The notes beneath the pieces were generated by a model. It ran no database searches, was not told the origin of the DNA, and saw only the letters and a list, made by a program, of their open reading frames with translations. From Hirudinaria manillensis (taxonomy: Eukaryota > Annelida > Clitellata > Hirudinida > Hirudinidae): a DNA stretch of 64,000 nucleotides. Shown piece by piece: positions 27,201 to 41,049 of the stretch. Positions within the stretch are counted from its first letter, which is position 1, and each line of letters starts with the position of its first letter. The stretch is from positions 10,459,629-10,523,628 of the forward strand of contig CM067526.1 in the NCBI GenBank assembly GCA_034509925.1, read 5' to 3'. The position numbers and the translations under genes were made by a program.

Positions 27201-29507
27201 AAACAAAAGAGATAATGCTTACAATTTCATGAATGTGAGGCATGAGGAGATCACCAAAGAACTCAGTGGATTCTCTGGGAAGCTGAGCAGGCATGTTGTC
27301 AATAGAGCAGACCAAGACCCCATCACCAGAAAAGCTAGAAAATATATTCTCTATTTTAAAATAACCTACTTAAGAATGTTAAAATAAAACTGAAAGTCAA
27401 ATGAAATAGTGGCCCAGATCTCAGACATTCAGAGTAACACTTCACATTTTTTCGTCATTGTAATGTGATTAAAGAATCTGTTCATTGACATACAAGTTTC
27501 ATTACCTTTCTTGTTCAATGTGCTGTTCAGCATCATAAAGTTCAAAGGGGTGATTGATGGTTGTGCATTCAGTCATGAATTGGATGGAACCTCCAGGATC
27601 TGCTGAAATATCGCAGATGGCAAGCAATCGATGAGGAAGATTAGGACATCCTGTACTCTTCTCGAGGTAAGGCGTGGGCTGGTGGCGGAGTAGGTTTTTG
27701 GCGTCGGGTATGGTGATGAGCCGAGGTGCACCCGGGGCATAGTATATGCCATTGACAATGACAGAGGCATAGGGTGCGATCTGATGAAATTCAATAAACT
27801 AATAGTTTTAACTAATAAGGTTTAATAAATACTTATCTTTACAAATTACCTTTTGGCTGAAAGTAGAGGCATATCTTTCTGGATATTGGATAAATTCATC
27901 TCTATCAAAACCTCCATCCAATTTTCTTACCAAATTATCTGACATGTCAACAACACAGGCATACACTTTGTTGAGTGCTGTAAAGAAGCAATTACATAAT
28001 CACTGTAAGAGTCATAATCACAACAATCAAGTCAGTCCAAAAATATATGTACTATCAAAGACAAATACATTTGATGCAACTTACATCCATGTTTGGCAAC
28101 TTTTGGCAAATGCTCAACACTGACATATTCATGTGGAAGATTTCTGAACATTTCTTGGGCTCCCTTTGAAAAGAATGTTGTAAAAGAGTTTGTAATTCAG
28201 CTAATTAGGAGAAATATTGACTATACTGGAAGTAACTGAATAAATTATAAGTAATTGTAAAAGAAAAATTTTTGGTTTAATTAATCTTGTCTCAATGGTT
28301 AAAATTAATGAACAATAGTGCAAACAGTTGTATTTGTATGGCCAGGTTCATACATCTTGATTTCAGTTGAAAATAACTACGCATTAAAAAAATATTCAAT
28401 TGATTAAAGGGCTATAAAAACATTTTGCTATCATCACAAAATTATGTCTTCACCTGTGACACATTGCCTGTCCCAGTAAAAACAAAAGTCAAGGGTCCGA
28501 TGGACTTGGGCATAAGACCGAGAGCAATTTCATATCCTGCATCACGGATTGCGGCCTGGGCAACATAGCTGTTCCTGTAGTTGTGAGGTGGACCAATGTG
28601 CTATGAATGCAAAAAAAACACACCAATATTAATTGATTGTTTGGTTAAATGAATGAATCTAAGAAACGAACCATGAAAGGAGTGTGGTGGCCAAGAGCCA
28701 GGAGCCTAAGTCCTAGCCCGTGAAGGATGTTTATCATTCCTGCTACTCCAGCATATTTTCCAAATGCAACCATTCTTCTTCCTTGACTATCCATCATTCT
28801 TTCATAATCAATGAGTCTGATATTCTTGCAAAAACAATTTTGGTTTTAAATATAAATAAATATAAGTCTGCTTTAGTCAGACTAAACTATGACCATTTCT
28901 AAAACTTATTTTTCAAGACAAATTCTTCAGAAAAAGGTAACTTTTTAAATGCAATGATGAGAAAAATACACACTTTGCTAAGAATATCATCAAGAAGGGG
29001 CATATTGGCTTCTTGGGCTTTGATGGTATGTGAGAAGAAGACATAAGTTTTATTTGGTATAAGAGTCTCAACTGGAACTGTTTTAACACCAATGATGACT
29101 GGAGCATCACTGATATCCTCTTGGATAACTGCACCCCTGTTTTCATATTCCTATGTTGGTACAGTTTAAATTATTAATTAACATGAGTTTTCAAATTTTT
29201 GTTTAACTTAATAAGTTCATATAAATGATGATATTGATAAGCAATGATTAAAAGCATGTTGTTATAACTAATAGATATACCAAGAAAAATTCACCTGCAA
29301 AGCAAAGGCTCTCCTGTTGGAAGGTTGAACGATGACTTTGACCCCTTCTTTAACCAGCTGGCTGACCTGGTTAGGGGAAAGTGGTGCTCTTCTTTCCCAA
29401 ACCGAATTATCTTCCCTTCTTATAGCCAAGACTTTAGGTTCGCCAGTGCTTTTCCATCTCACTCCAGACAAATACCGGATCCTGTTAGTCGCGATGCTCC
29501 TCAACAT
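24268..29507 (-). CDS. AASS: Alpha-aminoadipic semialdehyde synthase (lysine-ketoglutarate reductase / saccharopine dehydrogenase)
   Basis: Bifunctional mitochondrial enzyme of lysine breakdown: lysine plus 2-oxoglutarate to saccharopine, then to aminoadipic semialdehyde plus glutamate. Exons in transcript order: 29507-29295, 29150-28974, 28824-28672, 28600-28454, 28163-28085, 27977-27850, 27780-27506, 27334-27223, 27154-27095, 27021-26951, 26864-26737, 26580-26451, 26385-26275, 26120-26012, 25932-25792, 25648-25382, 25261-25149, 25084-24993, 24884-24708, 24419-24268. All phases join to 944 residues (human 926). The Arg-rich N-terminus ([13 protein letters not shown]) looks like a mitochondrial presequence. 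The N-terminal reductase half shows WERRAPL, GHHTPF and VFTGTGNVS; the C-terminal dehydrogenase half starts near residue 475 with the nucleotide-binding GAGYVSEP. I see no break. It is divergent from PACS, with about 4 kb between start codons. Confidence 0.96.
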
Positions 29508-32500
29508 ATCGAATGTTTCCTACGAGTGTTTCTTTGACTACAAAATATTAATAAAAACAGGTCAGCCTACGATTAAGGAAGTTGCAGGCAAATGTTCTGG
29601 CTAATACTTAAAAGGAAATTTCGATTTAGTGCAGCTAAAATTAAACGTGTTCACCGGTATCCTTGACATAAGGCTGTGATCCTATCGCGCGTTGTCTAAA
29701 AAGTTAGCATATGCGCAATTACTCTAATCTTTCTTCATGACAACCATGCATTACTATAGTAAGTCGTTCAACTTTTAGTAATATTTCTCCTACCAAAAAT
29801 GTGCCTGTCAAAGTTTTCAGTTTGTCTCTAAATCACCAAAAACAGCTTTGGAAATATCCAAACACGCCGCGCCACATCAACAACACACTCGTCCTATAAT
29901 ACCGGCGATTTATATAGCTTCGACCAATCAAATAGACAGCTAACAAGGTCCACTATGCTTATTGTTTGATACAAGCTATGACTTTGTAGCCAACTCCTTT
30001 GCAAAGAAATCTTGAAAATAAAGAGCTATTCAAGCAGTTTAGTTGTGTAACTGAATTTTGTGACACCCAATACAACCATGTAGTAGGAAAAATACAAATA
30101 TTAGCATTTAATCTCTTGCTTCAAAACAAAGTACATCAATTAAGACTTATTAACGCTGCTTAAATGGATTCTTAATTAGCTCTTAGAGGTGTTCAATTTT
30201 GGGTTCTAGTACGAAATGGTAAAACGTCTGTCTCACCTCCGTACAGGTAGATGATAGCAGGTAAAATCTTTTAAAGGACAATTGTCTGCAAGATTGATAT
30301 CTTAGCAATAAGAATGTAAGATATAAAATAAATCAAATTGGAATTTGGTGGTTCTTCAAACAACAATAATTTAATTTGCGATTGTAGTATTACATTGTAT
30401 ATTGTAGTATATGTAGCCTTCAGCTATCGTTTAATGAGACAAAGAAACAACCAGTAGCCAACGATACGCCTGAAGTAAAATATTTTGACAGTATCTGGGG
30501 CCAGACTAGTGATCTAGCGATCACAATCGGGAAGATTTTTCGTCAGAACGTAGGAGAGAATCGTATGTTAAATATTCAGTTAAGAGATTAAGTCTGACCC
30601 TACCCCTAAATGTGCTATGCACCTTGGGACATAGGCCTCCTGACCTTATACTAGCATTGCTAATATTAACGAAGACAAAGGAGATGCTTTGTGATGCAAT
30701 AAACCCAAAGTTCTATAAATACATTCCAACTGCGACTTGTTTGTTCACCTATTTAATGTCCCTTTCATAACCAGGACCCAACGATAAAGTAATAATAGCT
30801 GAGTTTCTAGGTCAGAGTGCAGCAATAACAGTTGGAGTAATAGAAATTGCACGATAATCTTGAAGTAAAATTTATATTTCCATGAGATGGAAGGCGTGAT
30901 CCTAAAAACAATTGTACAATTCATACAATTTGAAAACTTTATATGACAAAATATTTGCTTAATCTTGAAACGAAACGAAACAAAACAAAACTGAGACTAG
31001 TATTAGAAAACGAAGAAATGGCTGATGGTAAGTTTTGAACAATTTCTTCTATGTATATTACTCTACCTTTCTTACAGCACTACTCACAACATTCACTTGC
31101 TCACAAAATTTCAACACTTGTAAACAACTTTTGAAATGAATTGATGATAACAAACTATATTTCTATTTTTGACTTCTGCTGTCGCGACAGACACACCTAT
31201 CTTTGCATATGACCTTGAGCTTAAGTAGTGAAGTCCTCAAATAGCAACCTATTAATGAAGGATGTGCTTCTTTTTATTTTTAGTTTTGTATCCGTCATTT
31301 GAAGATTTCCTCAATTTTGTAAACAGTTTAATATGTTATAAAATTAATTCTAATCATTTTATAAAGTATATAAAATGTTTTAATTTATTCATGTGATATA
31401 TGTATTTTACATATTTTTATTTACGTGAATTAAAATGTCTAATTTATGTAAGTTATTTGAACAATACATTACTAATCAATTAATTCGTTCAAATTTTGAG
31501 ACAAGACGAATATCAGAAAAGGTGTCTGGTAATCTGTAAGCAATACTTCGATTTGAAAAGAAACATGTCTCGACTACAAGTAACCAGAACAAACCAATCA
31601 GAAAACGAATTAATAATCACAAGGCACGATTGCTTTTTGTAGTCTTGAGAATCTAAGAACATATCGGCGTCGCTGCCGACCGAAAGGGTGACGCTCAGGC
31701 GCGCCGCGACTGACGCTGTGCATCGTGTTCGGTTCCCGGCCTCCGTTGGCGGGAAACGGGGTGGTTTTTGCTTTGCCTCTCAGAACTCTACTGGTAGTAG
31801 GGCTAGGGTCCCTATGAGTAGGTCTGAATGTGGCCCGCCTTGTGGCTACATTTCGAAAGTATTTTGTTTTAAATTTAAGGCCCTCTCGAAATAAGCCTAG
31901 GGTTCGAGAAAGTACTGTTTTCGTAACTTTCTAAACGCACTTTTATTTAATTTTATTTTACTCTAGAAATAATTTTTACAATAATTATAAAAGATAATTG
32001 CGTATCCTATTATTCAGTAGGTTTTTTTTCACTTTCACGGAGTAATTATTTTATGAATATTAAATTGTCTTCTGATTGGGCGGATTACTTGTTGAGAAAT
32101 GCGAAATAATGTGATTTAGAGGCGCGCATTGCAGACCATTTATCGACCGGGGAGTAGAATTTTACGCAAAAGCCCAAGAAATAAATATGCTTTTGTATGT
32201 AAAATTTAAAAAATGCTAATTTTAAAGAGACAGGCCCATCACTATACCTTAATTGGTAACAAGGAGATGTGTCCCTGAAGAAGGTTTCCAAAAATTAATA
32301 AGAAAATTTTAAAACATCGAAAGCTCTACTCTTAAAAGATCAAAAAATGGCAAGAAATTCCAACGGTCTTTAAAAAAAAATAATTCGTGGGGTAACAAAT
32401 CGATAAAGAATATTCATCCGAAGATAAAACTTAATGTTGGGCTGAATCTGCTTTACGTTTTTTGATGGGTTAACCATGTTATTTTCCAACTGTTGAAATG

Positions 32501-33508
32501 GTTAAAGAATTCGACTTCTTTTGGATTTTCAGGATATTTCGTACGGATTTACATATTTAGATATAATATTAAGTGATTACAGATTTTAAGATTTTTATCA
32601 TATTCATAACAGGTATATTAAAAATATTTTTTTTTGGTGTTTGGAACTGATCCATTCAACATATTTGCTCAACTGATGACGATATCGACTCCGATAATTT
32701 CAGTTTCAAAATTAAAGTTATTGGTTTAAAATGCTTGAAAGCATGGAAAAAGTAGTGGATGCTTGAAATAATGAAGATAAGCAATATGTAATATTTTTTA
32801 AACCTAAATAATATTTTAAATCAGAATAGAAGTACTAACAGTTTTTGAAGGGTCTGATTTTTCTGCTGATCAACTGCGGGATTTTAGTAAATTTGAGTAT
32901 TCTGCTGTTAAAATCAGTTTTGACTTTCACTTTTGAATTTAATGCCTTGAATTTAATTTCTTCATAAATAGACTATGCCTTTACTGAGATTCTATTGACA
33001 CCAACCCTAAACTAAATTAAGGAAATAGGAATCGATATCAGTAAAATAATAATTTCGCGTTCGAGTAGCTAAAGACTTAATTCTTAATTTAATGTGAACT
33101 TCGCACTTAAATGTTTAAATCCACATAATGATTATACTAATAATATAACCTTTCCACCTGTTTAAACTCTAATCAATAAAGAGATTAGATTTTTGCTTTG
33201 ATGGTTCTTTTGTCCACAAGCTATTGGCGAGATACTTTCTTACTTGAATAGACCAATAGACATAATTTGCGGAAGGAATGATTAAAGCTGAATGCGTGAC
33301 GTTTTCATTAATTATGTGCGACTTAAAAGGGCTCCGGAGTTGAGTCGATAGATTTTGTTATTGTTAGTGGCGATGCCGCCATTTGTTGCCGCACGGTATC
33401 TGTGATGGGATTCCCTGGTTGTTTTTTTCGCTGAGTCGTGTTGTTGTCAATAACAGTCGATCATGTTTGTTACAATAATTTTTTTGTAAGTTGAAACGCA
33501 ACAACAAT
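29508..33508. other. Divergent intergenic interval, AASS / PACS
   Basis: About 4 kb of AT-rich DNA between two divergent start codons, presumably holding both promoters and 5' leaders. I find no exon with family similarity, no tRNA and no rRNA. The one compositional exception is a GC-rich segment at about 31665-31905, listed separately. Confidence 0.6.
31665..31905. other. GC-rich island of unknown nature
   Basis: This stretch is clearly richer in G, C and CpG than the surrounding AT-rich intergenic DNA. It contains a strong hairpin around 31734-31756 (TTCCCGGCC loop GGCGGGAA, one bulged G). The segment GTTCGGTTCC just before the hairpin is close to a pol III B box, but I see no convincing A box and no tRNA fold. 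A 68-codon plus-strand open frame (31688-31894) is probably chance. It could be a SINE-like repeat, a structured RNA or a promoter CpG island. Confidence 0.35.
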
Positions 33509-35104
33509 ATGAACTCTAATAAACCACTGCCGATGAGATTATTTTCGACTTGGGAGGTCGACAAAACAACACCTAGCTGTATTCCGAGGTAATCGTTGTT
33601 GGGGTTTCAAATGAATAGAGCCATTATTGTGTTGCATTACATGAAATCGTTTTTAGGCTTTGTTGTCTAACCCTGACAAGACTTGTCGTGGAGAAGGCAT
33701 TGGAAAGCGATGTACAAAATCAGGGCATTGTTGTGGCTCTCAAAATGCAGGTTAGACTTGACTTAGTAGGATGTGATGTTATTAAAGAAATAATATTTCT
33801 CAAGTGCATGGCCAACATCTGCTGATTGTATAATCAAGGCTCTTAGATTGCAAAAACTTGCAATGACTCAAGCAATAATTTTTATCTGATTATTTTTAAG
33901 GGTTTTATTTATAAATGTTTTTTTTGTATTATATTTGATCAGTCCAAATATGGGCAATTGTATGGATTTTGTGAGCATTATTCAGATACCTCCATAGGGC
34001 TGTTGGAGACTTGTATTTCATATTTATAATAAATCAATGTTCAGGAAGAATAATTTTAATAAGGCTGGTTGTTCTCCAGAATGTGATTACTATCTGAAAG
34101 CATCTAACTTATAGACTGTGCATATGCTCTTAAAGTTAAGCATTTCACAATGTTCTGTTTACATTATTCTATCAAATAAAATTCTTTTGAGCATTTTTTA
34201 TACTTTTTCAAACTTCCATAATACATATAATCTGATAAATTATTTTTAAGATCTTATTTATTTGAGTCACCAAAATAAAAGTTTTGTTTACATTTATATT
34301 CTAGCACAATCGTGAAGATTTCAAGTCACAGTTTAATCCTTTGATTACTCTTGTTTTATGCACATAATATCACCATCTATGAACGAATTCATCTTCAATT
34401 TGAATGTCTTAGAAACATTGAAAAGATTCAAACTTAGTTTCTGTCACAATTTATCTCATCAACCAAGCCAAGAAGTTATTTTTGGCAGACAATTTTTTTA
34501 AGAAGAGTTGAAACTAATAAATAACACATTGTGAGGCTGTTTATTTAAATGATTCTCAAGATGGATTTGTTTTTAAATCAACAGTTTAATAACTGCTTTT
34601 ACACGTTTGCTTGGCTCGCCTTATTTTAAATAATTTAGTTGTTCTGAGTGTATAATATCACCATCAAACATTGTTTTGAATTCCTGTCGATGCCTTTTTT
34701 ATGTTTTGATCATGAATATATTATTGGAAGTGTTTTGGCACGCATCAGTCGTCTATCTGCATTGCTAATTTGTGGATAAAGTGGATGATTTTATTCCATT
34801 AAGCACTTCCACTTCTGACCATTTCATTTGGATCTGCTTCTGTTTAGAAGCAGCCTTCAAACATCAGGCATTCTTTAGGAGCAGGTTAAATACTGCTATG
34901 AACATCCACAAAAGAATCTCTAGCCCTTGACAGATTAATATTTACTAATGATGTCTTCGTTAGGCCTGGGAGGTTATTTATGGTTGAACTTGCTCCAACA
35001 ATGTATTATTATTGTTATTATTATTATTGTTATTATTATTATTATTATCATTATTATTATTATTATCATTATTATTATTATTATTGCTGTTGTTATTATT
35101 ATTG

Positions 35105-35141
<37 letters not shown>

Positions 35142-38083
35142 CATTATTATTATTTCTTATTATTCTTGTTGTTGCTACTGTCCTTGATATAATAATGGTT
35201 ATTCTTCTAAACTTACAAATCATATTTACATTTGTGGTTAATTAAAAAAATGTGATGGAAAAATAATTTTTTTATTTTCCACCAAAAAGTCTTATTTCAC
35301 TCAAATATTTCGAAGAAACAAAGGAAATATTTGGTCTTGAATAACTTCCATAAAAACTATTAACTATTCTACATCTTTCGTCATCATCCACATCATCATC
35401 ATCATCATCGTCATCATCATCCACATCATCATCATCGTCATCATCCACATCATCATCATCGTCATCATCCACATCATCATCGTCATAATCCACATCATCA
35501 TCATCATCATCATCGTCATCATCCACATCATCATCATCGTCATCATCCACATCATCATCGTCATCATCATCCACATCATCATCGTCGTCATCATCATCTC
35601 CATTCATTTTATCGGAAGTGTTGGCTTCCTACCGAATATGATTAATGTTTTCATTGATTATTGAAAGATGAACCCGAGGAAGTAGAATAATTGGTGACAT
35701 CTCCCTAAACCTAGAGACACCTGTTGCATAAAGTCAACATCTAATTGCTAATAATAATTGAGTCCCGTCCATTACCAAATGCACTTAACAGTGTACGACA
35801 CCTACACCGGGTCTTCTAATTGAGTCTGATAACGTAATGCATTCAACGTAGTAAATGATACGACGACATCATCATTTCTGGAGTTGATGGTAACTCTGAT
35901 GGTGAATTTCATTGTTGTTTCAGAGTACAAAGAGGACACTTCGTTCCAATGAGATATCCCTTCCATCCAGCGGACTTCTGGACACTGAACTGGATCTTTC
36001 TTTTTCTTTGCAGGTGTTTACTGTGGTGTTGATTGAACGTTTTCACTGGCATTGCCAAAAAAAAACGTTATGGTAATTGGTTCTAACTAACATCATGCTT
36101 GATTTCAATGCTTGATTTCAATGCTCAGTATCCACATTTCCTGAAGAGAGACTGCAATCATCTACAAATTCTTCTTCAACGTCGCAAGAAGTACAAGAAC
36201 AGGACAATGCTGGGCTACAAGGTTTTTTGAGAGCTGTACTTGTTGAACTCTCACTTCATCAGCTTATATCCATGCTAATGTACATTGATTCTCTCTATTG
36301 AGGTTCCCATTAGGAGCTGAATGCAGAATGCGCTGATGCACTTTCCACGAATTATTTTCCATGAGAATTTTTAAGAAATAAATAAAATTTCATAATTTAT
36401 CATTCATCATTTTCCTTCATTTTTCTTCATTAACTACATTGGCATTTAAATTGAAAGCTTTTACTTGAAAGTACTTGTAAATGATAATAAGTTTATTTCA
36501 GAAGTTCTTTTTAATGATCTTTCTTTTGGCGTCTAAGGTTGTCTGACTCTATCAATCATCAGTTTGTCAGATATGCCTGAGAAAATGCCTGAATTTGTTT
36601 TCTTAATTAATTTCCTATGAATATTTCTTTAAATAAGACTTTCAACTCTGTCGAGTCGAACACGTGATCCAACCCACGTGATCAATCTCAATCGTCGTCG
36701 TCGTCGTTGCAGACGCTGGCAGCGGGCCAGGTCAACATGAGTCACGTGCTCCAGCACTCGTGCGACACCGAACTCCACCTCTTCCAGGAGGACAAGGATC
36801 GGACGAAACCCGTCGCCATGGTGATGGTCATGTCGCTGTCCAGTCAGCCCGTGGATCATCTGGACAGGAGGCAGAACATTGCAGCGGACGTAGGTTGGTC
36901 CATCCGTCTGAACATCTCAGAACATTTCTTGCTTTTTGATGATTTGCCAATGTATTGATCATAATAATAATTATAGTTTTAATAATATTTTGCTAATGCA
37001 CTAACTGAAATAGTGAATCGATTTATATAGATTTGTTTATTACTCACTGACTGGAGGCCATAAATAGAGTGGTTATAAAGTGAGCCAAGGTTTTTACAAG
37101 TCAATAATTTCCCTCCCTCTCGCTCCAGTCGGTCGATGAGATGAGCAACGGCGAAATACGTGTATGAGAAACTTTATTGACTGAGTAAGTTGTGGGTTCA
37201 TGTCCAAAAATTATTTGAGAGTGGGTTGCTTGGGTCGTCAAAGTAATGTTTTGCTTTCTCGTGTCCTCTTTTCTGACCAGTTGAAGTGATTGTATTCTCG
37301 TCGATTGCTACCGAATGAGTTTGTGACGTTGTGTGTGAGTGTGTGTGTGTGTGCATCTTGACATGGTTATTGTGTGTATAACGATACACAATATTATTGT
37401 TGTGCAATGTTGTCATTGTGCAGCTTATCATGCCTTGGTTCCGAGCGGTGGTATTTGAAAAGTGTGATCTCGAGTGTTGTTGATGATGCCTCGAGTGCCG
37501 TTGGACAACAACACTTCTCGGATCTTCTCGGAACTTCTCGGATCCTCTGATGTCGACCGCCTTTGATTACGAGTGGCCTTTTCTCATTAATTTTATAAAT
37601 GCTAAAAAAAAAAAAAGAAAAGACATTTCAATTATCGCGAAGTGGACTTGATAAGTCCTGGAGCCAAATGACCAACATTTGAGGCTGAATTTGCTGAACG
37701 TACTCAAAGATAATGAAATATGTTTTTAATAAGTTTGTAAAGATATAAACTTTCGCAAGTTAATACTGTCTAAGATTAGTCGAGGTGATGGTAATGAAGA
37801 TTTATTGCACGTAGATCGGTAATTTCCGTGTTGAAATTAAAATATTCTGTTCTATTTATGAACATTGGTAATTCTTGATATTCTTTCTTAATGATGAGGT
37901 GAATCACATATAAAAACTCTTAGACATACTTCCGCTATTCTGGCGTTGAAAGCAGCAGACACAGTTTGAGGATGGTATTTAAAAATCTACAATCACGATT
38001 CAAGATGCCTAATTTGGTTGCAAATTAACAGATAACACGGATGAGGAAGTCGGATGGAATGGTTGAAATAACAACAATATTAT

Positions 38084-38160
<77 letters not shown>

Positions 38161-39416
38161 CAATATAATAAGACAAACAACGAAACCTTTCTGAAATGGA
38201 TTTGTTAGCAACGATCAGGCTTTGTATGTTAGCACGGCAGGCATTGGACTTGGTGATTTCATTCGCTCTCAATCAGTGTTATTGACCGCTTCGTGGATCG
38301 TCGTCCTCGACGTCGTCGTCTTCGTCATCTCAGACATGGAATCAACTGCTGCTTCCTGGTCTTCATCATCATCATCATCGCTTTTCTCGACATGACATCA
38401 GCTATTGCATTATTCATCATGCTCTTGACATCAGCATGTTAGCTTCGACCATCATCATCATCGTTTTCTTCGTCGTCGTCGTCATCATCACCATCACCTC
38501 CATCATCATCATCATCATCATCATCAGTGCATTCGCGATGGAAAAGATTCTCCATTTGATAGAAACAACACTGCAGTCTTATTACGGATGACTGAACATA
38601 ACGTAAGATGTTTCCAACGTTTTTTCTTTTAGAAAATGTTCTCATACGTCAGGCAGGAAATGCCGCGATGATGAAGAAGACGATGATGATTGATTGATGA
38701 TAAAGATGATGATGATGATGTTGGTGGTAATGGTGAGGATGATGACGACGGTGATGGTGACGACGATGATGATAATAATGATTCCAATTATTGTGTGGAT
38801 GGAGAATTGATTGGTTAGGAGGTATTAATTTACATAGTTTAACAAAGTTAGAAACAAAAAGAAACCAAAACACCGGCAACGACATCGTCATCATCTTCAT
38901 CATCATCATTGTTGTTGTTGTCGGTAACCTCATTAAGTCGGGTCGGATCTTCAAGCATTTGCAAATTAAGATGTAAAACTGTAAATTGGAGCCTTAATGG
39001 TCCGACGCTTTTTTTGCATTTTGTTTACTTTCTGTTGTTTTGAACTGTGCTAATTATAATAAATCGTTGCCATTATTTGCACGGATTATTATGATTATAA
39101 TATAATTATTATGATTATAATAAGGTTGCCAGCCAACCAAGGCTTAACCAAGTGAGTCACATGGGTTTTTTGAGCCATGCCAAAATGAGTCAGTTAAAGA
39201 TAAATTAATAAATTATGAATAAATTATTAATAAATTATGAATAAATTTAGAGCCTGCGAAAGTTCCTTTGGAATTTTAGGCTCGTTGGTCTTCTATAAAA
39301 CGCTTCCGTTTATGCATTCTTGAGGAAGACCTGGAATTTAAAGGTTCATGGAACGGATGAATTGTTGGATAAATGAATGAACAAATTATAAATGAAAGAC
39401 AGGGTATTATTGAAAG

Positions 39417-39464
<48 letters not shown>

Positions 39465-41015
39465 AGTGATTGATTGATTGATTGAAAGTGATTGATTGAT
39501 TGATTGATTGATTGAAAGTGAGTGATTGATTGAAAGTATGGAGGGATGGATGAGGCGGTGTCAACTGCCCTCTTACATGAATAGATAATGGAATCATTGA
39601 ATGACTTCCAATCAGCTGATCCTCTTTGTGTTTCTCCTTTTGTGAACACAAGTTGCTATTTTGTTGCAAGTTTTTGGTTTTTTTTTATTGTTGATATCAT
39701 CATCATCAATGTTGCTGGAGTAATGATGATGATGATGCTGATAACGACAACCATAACGATCGTGACCGTTATTATAAAAATGATAATATAATAATTTATT
39801 AATAAATATTATTAATAACTTTTGAAAGATCGATCTCCAGGGGAGATATCAGATGATGACGAATTGCACGAAGAAGGAGAATATTCGTCCAACGATGACA
39901 CTAGCGATGTCGACATGATGGCAGGTGATGATGATGATGACGATGATGATGGTGGTGGTGGTGGTGGTGGTGATGATGACGATGGTGATGATGGCGGTAA
40001 TGATGATGACGATGGTGATGATGGTGATGATTGAAACCTGTTTGATCATTGATGACCATAATGATGATGATGACGACAACAGGCGATGAAGAAGTCAACG
40101 TGATGATGAGAAAAACCAGAAAGGGTAGGAGCAGGTTCATGTCCAGGGTTGGTGTTTGCAATTCCTTTGAACATCTGCTTTGAATGTTACCATGAATATT
40201 TGAACGTTTGACTGTTTTAATGATTGCTGGATGAATATTTCATTAGTTCAACGATTACGGAGGGAATATTTTATTGTTTTTTTTTGTTTTTACGAATATT
40301 GGGGTGAATATTGAGATGCATACTTTGGCAAATGTTTGTCTGAATATTTTGTATAAATATTTGTATAAATATTTGCATACTCCTTTCCTTCATTGTTTAA
40401 ATAAACAGCTTTGTTTTCCCCCGTCTCTTGGAGTTTTTTATTAGCATTTTTTTATATCTCTCATAGCTGGCGTCTAATGTTGTCATGGTGAATGTGCCTC
40501 CGTCTGTATTGTTGACTATCGGCGGATTAAAATCCGTTCCTTCTGACTGAAAGTCGTTGACATTTTCAGAAGTTCTGATTTCGAAATTCATCTGCTTTTT
40601 GTCATTTAAGATGTTTTATTTTGTTTTCTTTTTTCTTTCCCAGCAAAAGAATTTTAAAGAAAAGTTTGTTGCTCTGTTGAAGCGATTCAAAGTTACCGAG
40701 GAGGTCAGTGAGCATTGATCATTATCTCTCATCATTGTAATCATCGTTGACATCATCATCATCGTCATCGTCGTCATCGTCAACATCGTTGTCATTGCTG
40801 TTGTCAGTGAAGATTTCATGGATCTAATTCCTTAATAGATCGTTGATTAATGACTCTCAGTAGCAACTAATTTGAAAGCCAGAAACTTAATTAAGTCTGT
40901 AGACGTTTCTTAAATGTGGAATGGATTAGCAAATGTTTTCCAAACAGTAATTCTCCGATCTTCCTGTTCAGCTTATGGAATCTAGTCCAATAGTACTAAT
41001 AATGATAATATTATT

Positions 41016-41049
<34 letters not shown>

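Noticed and set aside
30190-30260. Possible tRNA-like segment
   Set aside because: No B box and no cloverleaf could be drawn.
35272-35607. Poly-Asp and poly-Met minus-strand frames
   Set aside because: Translation of an intronic ATC-rich minisatellite; no splice or family support.
40083-40124. Alternative donor at 40124 for PACS exon 7
   Set aside because: It would put exon 8 out of frame with an early stop; the donor at 40147 gives phase 0 and the family sequence.
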